From: CAG-791 sp002394525
GTDB taxonomy: Bacteria > Bacillota > Clostridia > Lachnospirales > Lachnospiraceae
Length of the DNA: 17,202 bases
Assembly: GCA_946536955.1 (NCBI GenBank)
Contig: CAMNFJ010000048.1
Location: 1-17,202 of the forward strand
Reading direction: 5' to 3'
The translations under genes were made by a program, and so were the position numbers. Under the pieces are notes generated by a model. That model worked only from the letters and a program-made list of their open reading frames with translations. It was not told the origin of the DNA and did no database searches. Of this stretch, positions 1-6,898 are shown one piece after another (the stretch's first letter is position 1; each line of letters starts with the position of its first letter).

Positions 1-419
1 ATGCCGGCCAGCAGGACTCCCAGCATGACTGCCAGCACAGTGGATTTAAAGTCCATATTCAGAATACTCGCCGCCAGAGTACCCGTCCAGGCACCTGTCC
101 CGGGCAGGGGAATTCCAACAAAGAGCAGGAGGGCGACAAAGAGACCTCTTCCCGCTTTCTCTGTGAGCTTCTCTCCGCCCTTTTTCCCCTTCTCAAGACA
201 GAAGGTAAAGAACTTTCCGATGACGGGCTTATCAGCCCCCCACTCCAGAACCTTCCTGGCAAAGAGATAAATGAAGGGAACAGGGATCATATTGCCGATG
301 ATACAGACGATATAGGAGGGCAGGATGGGCAGGCCCATCCCCTGGGCGACCGGAATGGCCCCTCTAAGCTCGATCAGCGGCACCATGGAGATAAAAAAGG
401 GAATCAGATATTGTTTCAT
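1..419 (-). CDS. Small multidrug export-type membrane protein (COG2426 / PF06695 family), 3' end outside window
   Basis: Read on the minus strand from an ATG at 419-417, the frame stays open for 139 codons to the window edge, so the C-terminus is missing. The protein starts MKQYLIPFFISMVPLIELRG, followed by AIPVAQGMGLP. A hydrophobic, proline-rich start with the E-L-R-G-A-I-P signature is typical of the family annotated as small multi-drug export protein. Further hydrophobic stretches lie around residues 33-53 and 93-112, separated by a lysine-rich loop near residues 62-87. The SD candidate GAGAGG is about 15 nt upstream, which is longer than ideal. The family name comes from sequence similarity; its substrate is not firmly established. 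Nothing beyond the window edge can be used to judge operon membership. Family assignment is fairly secure, transport function is inference. Confidence 0.75.
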   Translation of the reverse strand, partial: MKQYLIPFFISMVPLIELRGAIPVAQGMGLPILPSYIVCIIGNMIPVPFIYLFARKVLEWGADKPVIGKFFTFCLEKGKKGGEKLTEKAGRGLFVALLLFVGIPLPGTGAWTGTLAASILNMDFKSTVLAVMLGVLLAG

Positions 420-646
420 ATTTTTTGTGTTCGTCCTCTCTAATAGAATACGACAGCAGCATTGCAACAATTTTACATCGCTTCTTTGCGGTCAGGTCCC
501 ACACCGGCCTCAGGGCCGGCCTTTCGTGCATCAACAGATTCTAGCAGAAAGATCTCCGGACCGCAATAAAAAGACGATCACTGCCGGTACCTCTTTCAGG
601 CCAATAACAGCAACCGCCTTTTTATGATAGTCTTAATTCACCGGCA

Positions 647-1954
647 TCAATTCGCCGTTTCTTCCTGTTTCATGTCATCCAGAAGCTTCTTCACGCTGGC
701 AAGCCTGACGCAGAGGGTAAAGAGTCTCGCCGCGGTCTTCAGGTCTTCGATCGGAGGATAGGAGGGCGCGATGCGGATATTGGTATCCTGAGGATCCTTG
801 CCATAGGGCCAGGTCGCTCCTGCCTTGGTCATCTCCACACCTGCCTTCTTGGCGAGGCCGACGACCTTTTTGGCACAGCCGGGAAGGGTATCAAAGCTGA
901 TGAAATAGCCTCCCTTGGGCTTTGTCCAGCTGCCGATCCCGAGTCCGCCCAGATTCTCCTCCAGGATCTCCTCGACCGCCTCAAATTTGGGGCGCAGGAT
1001 ATCCGCATGCTTGCGCATGTGCTGGACCATGCCGTGGATATCTCCGAAAAAGCGGACATGACGGAGCTGGTTGACCTTGTCATGGCCGATGGTCTGGATC
1101 TTGAGCTGGCGGCGGATATCCTCCAGGTTGTTGGGAGAAGAAGCCAGGGCGGAGATGCCGCTGCCAGGGAAGGTGATCTTGGATGTAGAGGCAAACTTAT
1201 AGACCAGATCGGGATTACCGGCCCGCTTGCACTCCGCCAGAATCTCGATGACATAGTCCTGGTCAATATCGTAAAGATGGTGGATCCCGTAGGCATTGTC
1301 CCAGAAGACGCGGAAATCGTTGGCCGCGGGCTTGAGTCTGGCAATGCGCCGGACAGTCTCATCGCTGTAGGAATAGCCCTGGGGATTGGAATACTTGGGA
1401 ACGCACCACATGCCCTTGATCGTTTCATCCTCTCTGACCAGCTTTTCCACCAGGTCCATGTCCGGGCCGGTGGGGGTCATGGGGACCGGGATCATATTGA
1501 TCCCGAAATATTCTGTGATCGCGAAGTGGCGGTCATAACCGGGAGAGGGGCAGAGGAAGCTGATCTGATCCAGCTTGCACCAGGGGGTGTTGCCCATAAT
1601 GCCGTGTGTCATGGCGCGGGAAACCGTGTCATACATGACATTGAGGGAGGAATTTCCGTAGATGATGATGTTGTCCGGATGGTTCTCCATCATATCTCCG
1701 ATCAGTTCCTTGCATTCCTGGATTCCGTCCAACCCACCGTAGTTGCGGCAGTCTGTGCCGTCTTCACAGAACATATCAGCGTCGGATGTAAGGGCATCCA
1801 TCAGCCCCATGGAAAGATCGAGCTGCTCGTGGCTGGGTTTTCCTCTGGACATGTTCAGGTTCAGATCCATATCCTGGTACTTTTTATATTCTTTCTGCAG
1901 AAGCCCGAACTCGTTTTCAAGCTCTTCTCTTGTCAGTTCGCTGTAAGGTCTCAA
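647..1954 (-). CDS. PLP-dependent aminotransferase, class I fold, MocR-aminotransferase-like (type Ic aspartate aminotransferase group)
   Basis: The 435-residue product is a full-length fold-type I aminotransferase of the Aminotran_MocR (PF12897) type. From the chosen start, the PLP lysine is K259 in FASTSKITFPGSG; N190 in SNPQG, D219 and Y222 in DNAYG are the usual cofactor contacts, and the C-terminal R in NIRIAPSYPP should bind the substrate carboxylate. The N-terminal N-M-S-R-G-K-P-S segment is typical of this group. The start chosen is TTG at 1954-1952, because GGAGAGGAGGAGGGAT lies directly before it and homologues begin with a residue followed by xPYSELT. A GTG 12 codons upstream (1990) has no SD. 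A TTGACA/TAATAA promoter lies 81-109 nt upstream. The gene appears monocistronic. Known members transaminate aspartate or related acids with 2-oxoglutarate; the exact substrate here is not visible. Confidence 0.88.
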   Translation of the reverse strand: MRPYSELTREELENEFGLLQKEYKKYQDMDLNLNMSRGKPSHEQLDLSMGLMDALTSDADMFCEDGTDCRNYGGLDGIQECKELIGDMMENHPDNIIIYGNSSLNVMYDTVSRAMTHGIMGNTPWCKLDQISFLCPSPGYDRHFAITEYFGINMIPVPMTPTGPDMDLVEKLVREDETIKGMWCVPKYSNPQGYSYSDETVRRIARLKPAANDFRVFWDNAYGIHHLYDIDQDYVIEILAECKRAGNPDLVYKFASTSKITFPGSGISALASSPNNLEDIRRQLKIQTIGHDKVNQLRHVRFFGDIHGMVQHMRKHADILRPKFEAVEEILEENLGGLGIGSWTKPKGGYFISFDTLPGCAKKVVGLAKKAGVEMTKAGATWPYGKDPQDTNIRIAPSYPPIEDLKTAARLFTLCVRLASVKKLLDDMKQEETAN

Positions 1955-2034
1955 ATCCCTCCTCCTCTCCTTTTCCCCTGCTATCGTCACAGGCGGGAAA
2001 GTGTTGCAAAATCTTTATAAACAGATGAATCCTA

Positions 2035-2063
2035 TTATTACAAAGAAGGCGGGCCTGTGTCAA
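2035..2063 (-). promoter_or_regulatory. Sigma-A promoter for the aminotransferase gene
   Basis: On the minus strand TTGACA (2063-2058) and TAATAA (2040-2035) are separated by 17 nt. The predicted transcription start is near 2028, giving a leader of about 75 nt to the TTG start at 1954. The -35 is a perfect consensus and the -10 matches 4 of 6. Confidence 0.7.
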
Positions 2064-2095
2064 GAAAAATGTATTCCGTAATCAGTGTATACAAT

Positions 2096-2280
2096 TATAT
2101 GCGTTACTGTTCACGCCCCCTCGAATGGCGTGAACATGTAACGTTGCGTTCAGCGATTCCAACGCGCTACAACAATGCGAAGCATTGTTGACGCTTGAAC
2201 GCCTTTAAACTCGGGTTTTGCGCAAAAAGCGTGCGCAAAACACCTCGCGTTTCAGGTGGGCCTGAACTGTAACTTATATA
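2096..2280. repeat. ~185-bp palindromic intergenic element with imperfect terminal inverted repeats and three internal hairpins
   Basis: The ends 2096-2117 and 2259-2280 are inverted copies with 18 of 22 positions matching. Inside are three strong hairpins. The first pairs 2103-2117 with 2127-2142 (stem core GTTCACGCC/GGCGTGAAC, extended by GTTAC/GTAAC). The second pairs CAACAATGC (2170-2178) with GCATTGTTG (2182-2190), and is enclosed by GCGTTCA (2146-2152) with TGAACGC (2196-2202). The third pairs GTTTTGCGCA (2215-2224) with TGCGCAAAAC (2232-2241). No plausible coding frame exists. This architecture resembles a non-autonomous miniature element or a dispersed REP/RUP-like palindrome. It lies between the two divergent promoters of the aminotransferase and ClC genes. 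No clear target-site duplication is visible. Confidence 0.7.
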
Positions 2281-2284
2281 CCTG

Positions 2285-2313
2285 TTCACAAGACTGCCGG
2301 ATGCGTGTAGAAT
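2285..2313 (+). promoter_or_regulatory. Probable sigma-A promoter for the ClC gene
   Basis: TTCACA (2285-2290) and TAGAAT (2308-2313) are 17 nt apart, starting 5 nt after the right end of the palindromic element. The leader to the ATG at 2363 would be about 43 nt and includes GGGAGG eight nt before the start. Confidence 0.5.
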
Positions 2314-2362
2314 AAAAGGCACGAACAAAAAAGACCGGGGAACCGGAAGGGAGGATCTGAAC

Positions 2363-3712
2363 ATGAGCCAGAACATGGAAGAGAAGGAAAAGGAAACGAC
2401 AGAAGCCAGGGATACATCTGAAGGAAAGGCTAAAAAGGAAACCGCGTCAGGAATCAGCCGGTATTTTCAGCATGTCTGTGCCTCGCTGCGCGCCTCCGCG
2501 AAGTGGATCTTTTTCGGGATCCTCTGCGGTGCAGTCGTCGGCACCATCGCCAGTGTATTCGCGATCGCGATCCGGACAGGGACCCAGATCCGGGCCGCCT
2601 TTCCTCCCCTTCTCTTCGGCCTTCCAGCCGCAGGCCTGGTCATCGTCTATGCCTACCACAAACTGGGATTTGAGAAAGACGGCGGGACCAATACGATCCT
2701 GGAGGCGATCCGGGAGGGGGAACAGGTCCCTCTTCAAATGGCTCCGCTGATCTTTATCGGGACCGTCCTGACACACATGTTCGGCGGGTCCGCCGGCAGG
2801 GAGGGGGCCGCGCTGCAGATCGGAGGCAGCATCGGCAACGGCCTCGGGCGCTTTCTGCATTTTCAGGAGGCCGACACGAAGAGAGTCATCATGTGCGGCA
2901 TGAGCGCCGCCTTTGCCGCCCTCTTCGGAACACCGCTTGCGGCCGCCATCCTGCCGATCGAGATCAGCACGGTGGGGATCATGTATTACTCCTCCCTGGT
3001 CCCCTGCGTCCTCTCCTCTCTCGTCGCCTTCTATATCGCGGGATCCTTCGGTCTGAGCGGGGAGGCCTATCCCCTGGGAGAGGTCCTGCCCATGCACCTG
3101 CCGGATGCGCTCCTGACCGTGGTGCTCTCCATCCTGTGCGCCCTGGCCGCGATCCTCTTCTGCGCCATGATGGACAAGGTCTCGGGACTGCTGCGCAGGT
3201 TCCTGAAAAATGATTATATCAGGGCAGCCGCAGGGGGGCTGATCGTCGTCCTGATGACGATCGCAGTCGGCAGCCAGACCTATAACGGGGCCGGGGCGGA
3301 TATCATCGAGCTCTGCTTTGAGAATAATCCCTCCAAAGTCTTCCTCCTGGCCTTTCTGCTGAAGATGCTCTTCACCGCCGTGACACTGGGGAGCGGCTAC
3401 AAGGGCGGCGAGATCGTCCCCTCTCTCTTTATCGGCGCGACTCTGGGACTTAAATTCGGCGTCCTGACCGGCCTTCCTCCGGCCCTGTGCGCGGCCCTGG
3501 GCATGGGCTCCCTCTTCTGCGGCGTCACAAACTGCCCGGTCGCATCCCTCCTGATCTGCTTCGAGATGTTCGGCTTTGATGCCATGCCCTATTTCCTGCT
3601 GGCCATTTCCTTCACCTACCTGTTCTCCGGAAACTTCGGTCTCTACCACGGGCAGGTCATCCGCTACTCCAAGTATGAGCCCGGCAAGGTCAATGCCCGC
3701 GCCCATCACTGA
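2363..3712 (+). CDS. ClC-family anion channel/antiporter, variant selectivity motifs
   Basis: A 449-residue integral membrane protein without C-terminal CBS domains. The first ~45 residues are a charged, Lys/Glu-rich cytoplasmic tail. The ClC hallmark is GGSAGREGAALQIGG at 141-155, where E147 corresponds to the external gating glutamate; the next residue pair is GA rather than the classical GP. The first selectivity motif, GSGIP in classical ClCs, is replaced by DGGTN around residues 106-110. FGTPLAAAILPIEI at 188-201 and the later GSGYKGGEIVPSLFIGA region are family-typical. Start ATG is supported by GGGAGG 8 nt upstream. The variant motifs place it in the bacterial voltage-gated chloride channel-like branch that includes or neighbours the fluoride-exporting CLC-F group; ion selectivity is therefore uncertain. 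No fluoride riboswitch was recognised upstream. Confidence 0.88.
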   Translation: MSQNMEEKEKETTEARDTSEGKAKKETASGISRYFQHVCASLRASAKWIFFGILCGAVVGTIASVFAIAIRTGTQIRAAFPPLLFGLPAAGLVIVYAYHKLGFEKDGGTNTILEAIREGEQVPLQMAPLIFIGTVLTHMFGGSAGREGAALQIGGSIGNGLGRFLHFQEADTKRVIMCGMSAAFAALFGTPLAAAILPIEISTVGIMYYSSLVPCVLSSLVAFYIAGSFGLSGEAYPLGEVLPMHLPDALLTVVLSILCALAAILFCAMMDKVSGLLRRFLKNDYIRAAAGGLIVVLMTIAVGSQTYNGAGADIIELCFENNPSKVFLLAFLLKMLFTAVTLGSGYKGGEIVPSLFIGATLGLKFGVLTGLPPALCAALGMGSLFCGVTNCPVASLLICFEMFGFDAMPYFLLAISFTYLFSGNFGLYHGQVIRYSKYEPGKVNARAHH

Positions 3713-3728
3713 CGCAGCCGCGAAGGGA

Positions 3729-3767
3729 CGCGGGCCGGGCGCCCTTTTTACGCCCGCCGGTCCCGCG
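3729..3767. terminator. GC-rich hairpin between convergent ClC and yneA-like genes, possible bidirectional terminator
   Basis: CGCGGGCCGGGCG at 3729-3741 pairs imperfectly with 3751-3767, and a TTTTT run lies in the loop. The hairpin occupies the 73-nt gap between the two stop codons. U-runs after the stem are weak on both strands, so termination is only plausible. Confidence 0.35.
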
Positions 3768-3785
3768 CCCCGCACTTTTACCGTC

Positions 3786-4433
3786 TCATTTATACTGTGT
3801 AGAATAATAGGGAATGACGATCCTGGTCCCGGGCCTCAGGTCCGGGACCTTTTCTGTGTCAAAGGGGATCCCGTTGATCTCACAGACCTCCTCCACATAT
3901 TGTCCGGCCGAGTCGTAGTGTGTCCTGTCCCCGTATCTGCCGGCCAGGTCCTCCAGGCTCTCCCCGTTTGCCAGCGTGACGGTCGTGTAATACTTCCAGG
4001 AGGACTGGACGGGACGGCTGGACGCGCCTGTCATCACGCAGAAACCGCCCACGAGGCCGGAAAAGATCATGGCAAGAAGCAGGAGGCGGAGGGCTCCTCC
4101 GGTCCGTTTTTTCCTCCGGCCGTCCCTGTGCGCTCTGACGCGCTTTTCCTCTTCCCTCCGGCCCGTGTCCGCGTGTCCGGAGACAGACCTCCGGGACCTG
4201 CCTTCACCGGCATCAGGGACAGGACGCGCAGCGGCAGGCTCTGTGTCCGCCTGAACGGCCTGTGTGACGGCAGCCGGTCTCCTGGACAGGGTGATCACCC
4301 TGCTCCGCGCCGCGCCGCTGTCAGAGTTATTTCCATATCTGTTTCCATATATGTCTCCATACATGCTGTTCTCGTATCCCCAGGCCCCGCAGTCTGTCTT
4401 CTGCACAAAATCCATTACAACGATCCCGTTCAT
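3786..4433 (-). CDS. yneA: YneA-like cell-division suppressor: single-pass membrane protein with extracellular LysM domain
   Basis: The 215-residue protein has a long polar N-terminal region (1-110), one transmembrane helix at about 113-134 (LRLLLLAMIFSGLVGGF) preceded by a KKR positive patch, and a LysM-type domain at about 148-210 (YYTTVTLANGESLEDLAGRYG ending in LRPGTRIVIPYY). This matches the SOS-induced YneA class of Firmicutes, which delays septation and is encoded divergently from lexA, exactly as here. The known Bacillus YneA is only about 105 residues, so the ~110-residue cytoplasmic extension is unusual: it is Arg/Glu/Ala-rich with an MYG/IYG/RYG-containing start near residues 24-34. 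SD AGAGGAG is 5 nt before the ATG. Strong SOS regulation is expected from the LexA-box candidates at its promoter. Function is inferred from architecture plus context. Confidence 0.75.
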   Translation of the reverse strand: MNGIVVMDFVQKTDCGAWGYENSMYGDIYGNRYGNNSDSGAARSRVITLSRRPAAVTQAVQADTEPAAARPVPDAGEGRSRRSVSGHADTGRREEEKRVRAHRDGRRKKRTGGALRLLLLAMIFSGLVGGFCVMTGASSRPVQSSWKYYTTVTLANGESLEDLAGRYGDRTHYDSAGQYVEEVCEINGIPFDTEKVPDLRPGTRIVIPYYSTQYK

Positions 4434-4478
4434 AACCGCTCCTCTTCCGCTGTCCGATTAAACTGATGATTTCAACTG

Positions 4479-4581
4479 CTTTTATGCTGACTATTTGCTG
4501 ATTTTTTATACCGATCTTTTATATTGATCTTTTTATGTTGGTTTTTATGCTGATCTGTCATGCCGGTTTATTATGCTGATC
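4479..4581. repeat. Degenerate ~13-bp tandem repeat in the 5' leader of the yneA-like gene
   Basis: About eight copies of a unit close to TTTTATGCTGATC (plus strand) follow each other, with ATG/ATA-equivalent positions at 4484, 4495, 4508, 4521, 4535, 4547, 4560 and 4573, i.e. steps of 11-14 bp. The array is AT-rich compared with neighbouring genes. It lies between the predicted transcription start (~4609) and the start codon (4433), so it should be transcribed as part of a ~175-nt leader. Confidence 0.65.
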
Positions 4582-4591
4582 ATTTGTTCTG

Positions 4592-4636
4592 CAAACGTTC
4601 GTTTGGATCTTTTTCATTATACCGAACGTGCATTTG
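4592..4636. promoter_or_regulatory. Two LexA-box candidates overlapping the yneA-like promoter
   Basis: Box 1 is CAAACGTTCGTTTG (4592-4605), a palindrome placed at the predicted start of the yneA-like transcript. Box 2 is CGAACGTGCATTTG (4623-4636), located entirely in the 17-nt spacer between its -35 and -10. Each matches the Firmicutes LexA consensus CGAAC-N4-GTTCG at 8 of 10 positions. They are 31 bp apart, about three helical turns. Binding here would block the promoter directly. Confidence 0.6.
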
Positions 4637-4644
4637 CATGTCAA
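4616..4644 (-). promoter_or_regulatory. Consensus sigma-A promoter of the yneA-like gene
   Basis: On the minus strand a perfect TTGACA (4644-4639) and a perfect TATAAT (4621-4616) are separated by 17 nt. A perfect promoter that overlaps repressor sites is what is expected for a tightly repressed, strongly inducible SOS gene. Confidence 0.85.
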
Positions 4645-4651
4645 GCTTTTG

Positions 4652-4678
4652 CGAACAAATTTTCTGAACAGATTTTCG
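4652..4678. promoter_or_regulatory. Two weaker LexA-box candidates upstream of the lexA promoter
   Basis: CGAACAAATTTTCT (4652-4665) and TGAACAGATTTTCG (4665-4678) each match CGAAC-N4-GTTCG at 8 of 10 positions. The second ends 10 nt before the lexA -35, so lexA may be autoregulated. The region is AT-rich, so chance matches are possible. Confidence 0.4.
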
Positions 4679-4688
4679 GAATATGTGT

Positions 4689-4717
4689 TTGCGGAGAAGG
4701 GGATCCTGTTGTATAAT
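4689..4717 (+). promoter_or_regulatory. Sigma-A promoter of lexA
   Basis: TTGCGG (4689-4694) and a perfect TATAAT (4712-4717) are 17 nt apart. The leader to the ATG at 4812 is about 87 nt. Confidence 0.75.
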
Positions 4718-4811
4718 ACAAGAGACCGGAGTTCCGCATCAGGACCGGAGTCATTTGAATCCAGATATCAGCAAAGAAAAATGATGAGCGAAGAATAGAG
4801 GAGGCCCCTAT

Positions 4812-5447
4812 ATGAGATCCAAAATGACAGCAGACGGCAGGCGTCTGACCGCCAAACAGGAAGAGATACTGGAATACATCAAGGAAGTGATCCTTCAGAA
4901 GGGATATCCCCCCACTGTGAGGGAGATCTGTGAGACTGTGGGACTCCGTTCCACCTCCTCGGTGCACGCCCATCTCTCCACGCTTGAGAGGAACGGCTTT
5001 ATCCGGAGGGATCCCACCAAGCCCCGCGCGATCGAGATCTGCGACGACAGCTTCCAGATGGTCCGCACAGAGATGACCTCTCTCCCCGAGGTCGGAGATG
5101 TCGCGGCCGGCCAGCCCATCCTGGCCCAGGAGAACATCGTCAGCTACTTCCCCGTTCCCTCCGAGATCGTTCCGTCCGGCGAATCCTTTGTTCTGAGAGT
5201 GCGCGGCGAGTCCATGATCAACGCAGGTATTTTCGACGGGGACAAGCTCTTTGTCAATTCCTGCAGCACTGCCTCCAACGGCGAGATCGTGGTCGCGCTC
5301 GTGGACGATTCCGCCACCGTCAAGACCTTTTACAAGGAGAAGGGCCACATCCGTCTGCAGCCCGAGAACGACACCATGGATCCCATCATCGTGGACGACT
5401 GCACGATCCTCGGGAAGGTCTTCGGTGTCTTCCGCCTGATCCGCTGA
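4812..5447 (+). CDS. lexA: LexA SOS-response repressor / autoprotease
   Basis: The 211-residue protein has the N-terminal winged-helix DNA-binding domain (about 10-77; LTAKQEEILEYIKE, then PPTVREICETVGLRSTSSVHAHLSTLERNG) and the C-terminal S24 peptidase domain. The self-cleavage bond is predicted at A99-G100 in GDVAAGQPI. The catalytic serine is S134 in GESMINAGIFDGD and the lysine is K171 in ATVKTFYKE. Length is normal for the family. SD AGAGGAGG is 7 nt before the ATG. It represses SOS genes until RecA filaments stimulate its cleavage. The divergent yneA-like gene and the boxes between them are a classical arrangement. It converges on rsfS. Confidence 0.97.
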   Translation: MRSKMTADGRRLTAKQEEILEYIKEVILQKGYPPTVREICETVGLRSTSSVHAHLSTLERNGFIRRDPTKPRAIEICDDSFQMVRTEMTSLPEVGDVAAGQPILAQENIVSYFPVPSEIVPSGESFVLRVRGESMINAGIFDGDKLFVNSCSTASNGEIVVALVDDSATVKTFYKEKGHIRLQPENDTMDPIIVDDCTILGKVFGVFRLIR

Positions 5448-5569
5448 CCGGACCCGGCCCGCTGAAACAGTGTCCTTATAACAGGTCTCCCGGGCTGCAT
5501 AATACTAAAAAAGCGGCCTGAAAACCTCCGCCAGAGGAGATCATCCTGAAACAGTGACCAGAAAAAAGC

Positions 5570-5605
5570 CCCGCCGCGGCGGCATTATCATGCCGTCGCG
5601 GCGGG
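5570..5605 (-). terminator. Strong factor-independent terminator for the rsfS operon (possibly bidirectional)
   Basis: A 16-bp stem (5570-5585 with 5590-5605; one G-T type mismatch) with a 4-nt loop is followed on the minus strand by GGCTTTTTT. It ends the obgE-to-rsfS transcript. On the plus strand, lexA transcripts would meet the same stem but with only a weak CTCTTATT tail. Confidence 0.85.
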
Positions 5606-5606
5606 A

Positions 5607-5722
5607 CTCTTATTCAGATCTTTTACTCAGTTTTGTCCGGACCTGCTGTCCGGATCTTTTATCCGGAACTGTATTCCAGATCTCTTATTCCGGGCCGCTC
5701 CTGTCCGCAGGAGTCCGGGGCC
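5607..5722. repeat. Degenerate ~13-bp tandem repeat between rsfS stop and its terminator
   Basis: Units such as TCCGGACCTGCTG, TCCGGATCTTTTA, TCCGGAACTGTAT and TCCAGATCTCTTAT follow each other; the four clearest copies (5636-5688) have lengths of 13-14 bp, with looser copies on both sides. The array fills the space from the terminator stem to 3 nt before the rsfS stop codon at 5726-5728. Confidence 0.5.
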
Positions 5723-5725
5723 GGA

Positions 5726-6124
5726 TCAGAGTGACTCCGGATCGATCTGGGTGCCGTCCTTCCAGATCCTCTCGAGATCATAGAAGAGGCGGTTCTGCGC
5801 ATCGAAAAGATGAATGATGACATCGCCGAAGTCCAAGAGGACCCAGTTGGCAGACTGGTATCCCTCGACCTGTCTGGGCGCGGCGCCGGCGCGGCCCAGG
5901 CGCTGTTCCACTTCATCCGCCATGGCCTGGACCTGGGTCCGGTTGTTTCCGCTGGCGATGATGAAATAGTCCGCCAGGACCGAGACCTCTCCGATATCAA
6001 TGATGCGGATATCCTCCGCCTTTTTGTCCTCGAGGGCAGCGATCGCCAGCTTTGCAAGTTCTGAGGACCGCTCCTTGCCGCCTTCTTTGGCGGATGCATT
6101 CATTTTTTCATTCAGTTCGCTCAT
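5726..6124 (-). CDS. rsfS: Ribosomal silencing factor RsfS
   Basis: The 132-residue protein is full length for the Iojap/RsfS (DUF143) family. The diagnostic segment runs from about residue 38 (EDIRIIDIGEVSVLADYFII) through ASGNNRTQVQAMADEVE to the W-LLDFGDVIIHLF motif near 93-106 and the FYDLERIWKDG tail. The family binds ribosomal protein L14 (uL14) and blocks subunit joining when nutrients are limiting. SD AAGGAAGG precedes the ATG. It starts 17 nt after the yqeK stop, so the two are co-transcribed; it is the last gene of the minus-strand operon. Confidence 0.95.
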   Translation of the reverse strand: MSELNEKMNASAKEGGKERSSELAKLAIAALEDKKAEDIRIIDIGEVSVLADYFIIASGNNRTQVQAMADEVEQRLGRAGAAPRQVEGYQSANWVLLDFGDVIIHLFDAQNRLFYDLERIWKDGTQIDPESL

Positions 6125-6141
6125 AAGCCTTCCTTTCCAAC

Positions 6142-6738
6142 TCAGTCATAAATATTCTTTTCCGCATACATACGATTATAATAATCATAAGTTTTCTGCG
6201 TCATGGGATCCACCGGATTTCCGGTCGAATTCAGATAGACCAGGGTATCATAGAGGATCTTGCGCAGAGCCCCGTCAATATCCTCGAAAGCCATTTTCCT
6301 GATTTCAGGAAGGTTTTTGGCCGAGAAGCGTCCCGGTTCTATATAGTCCGCCACAAAGATGATCTTTTCCAGCAGGGACATGCCCGGCCTTCCGGTCGTG
6401 TGATAGCGGATGGCATTGATGATATCCGGATCCGTATAACCGTATTTTTCAGCGGCGAGGACACTTCCCGCCTTGGAGTGCAGCAGAGACCCGCTCCCGG
6501 CCTCAAATTCCGATACCGCAAGTCCGACTTTTTCGCAGATCCTCTGCATCTTCCTCACATCAATGCACTTGGCGCAGTCGTGCAGCAGTCCTGCGATTTC
6601 CGCTTTCTGCAGGTCAGCGCCGTAGCACATGGCCAGGGAGGACGCAGTGCCGGCCACAGCCATCGTGTGGACAAAGCGCTTGTAGTTGAGCTCCTGCTCC
6701 AGTGTCCTGATCAGATCCAATTTGGAAAACTTTTTCAA
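6142..6738 (-). CDS. yqeK: YqeK-type HD-domain hydrolase (diadenosine tetraphosphatase, symmetrical)
   Basis: The 198-residue protein carries the HD metal-binding pattern: H24 (RFVHT), H53-D54 (LLHDCAK), H87 (LLHSKAG), H113 (IRYHT) and D131 (VADYIEPG). YqeK proteins hydrolyse Ap4A to two ADP and usually sit next to nadD, as here. The TTG at 6738-6736 is chosen as start because it has GGAAGAGG 8 nt upstream and gives the normal family length. A longer frame begins at a GTG (6861) but has no SD and adds 41 Arg-rich residues without family resemblance. The 160-nt gap to nadD contains a small hairpin but no recognised gene. Confidence 0.9.
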   Translation of the reverse strand: MKKFSKLDLIRTLEQELNYKRFVHTMAVAGTASSLAMCYGADLQKAEIAGLLHDCAKCIDVRKMQRICEKVGLAVSEFEAGSGSLLHSKAGSVLAAEKYGYTDPDIINAIRYHTTGRPGMSLLEKIIFVADYIEPGRFSAKNLPEIRKMAFEDIDGALRKILYDTLVYLNSTGNPVDPMTQKTYDYYNRMYAEKNIYD

Positions 6739-6898
6739 TCCCGTTTCCTCTTCCTTCCGTCCTGCCTTCCGGCATTTCCGGAGTCGTCCGGCTGTTTTTT
6801 CCCGGGGCTCCGCCAGATGGCGGACACGCCCGCCTGTAGTCTGCGCCGTCATGGGGCGCACACCCGCAGGTGATGGTCCTCAGGGAAAGCACCGGTCT

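Noticed and set aside
504..519. Short GC hairpin CCGGCC-TCAG-GGCCGG downstream of the aminotransferase
   Set aside because: Only 6 bp, no U-run on the minus strand and 128 nt from the stop codon; too weak to call a terminator.
2281..2362. Fluoride riboswitch upstream of the ClC gene
   Set aside because: The conserved pseudoknot segments of the crcB motif were not found in the short leader.
2447..3775. A 442-codon open frame antisense to the ClC gene
   Set aside because: Gly/Asp/Gln/His-rich composition typical of the opposite strand of a GC-rich gene, no SD, no recognisable domain, and full overlap with a well-supported gene.
5462..5556. Direct repeat CTGAAACAGTG at 5462-5472 and 5546-5556 after lexA
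   Set aside because: An isolated 11-bp pair with no associated structure or element ends; may be chance.
6739..6861. N-terminal 41-codon extension of yqeK from a GTG
   Set aside because: No SD at the GTG, Arg-rich sequence unlike the family, and a good SD plus TTG start gives the normal length.
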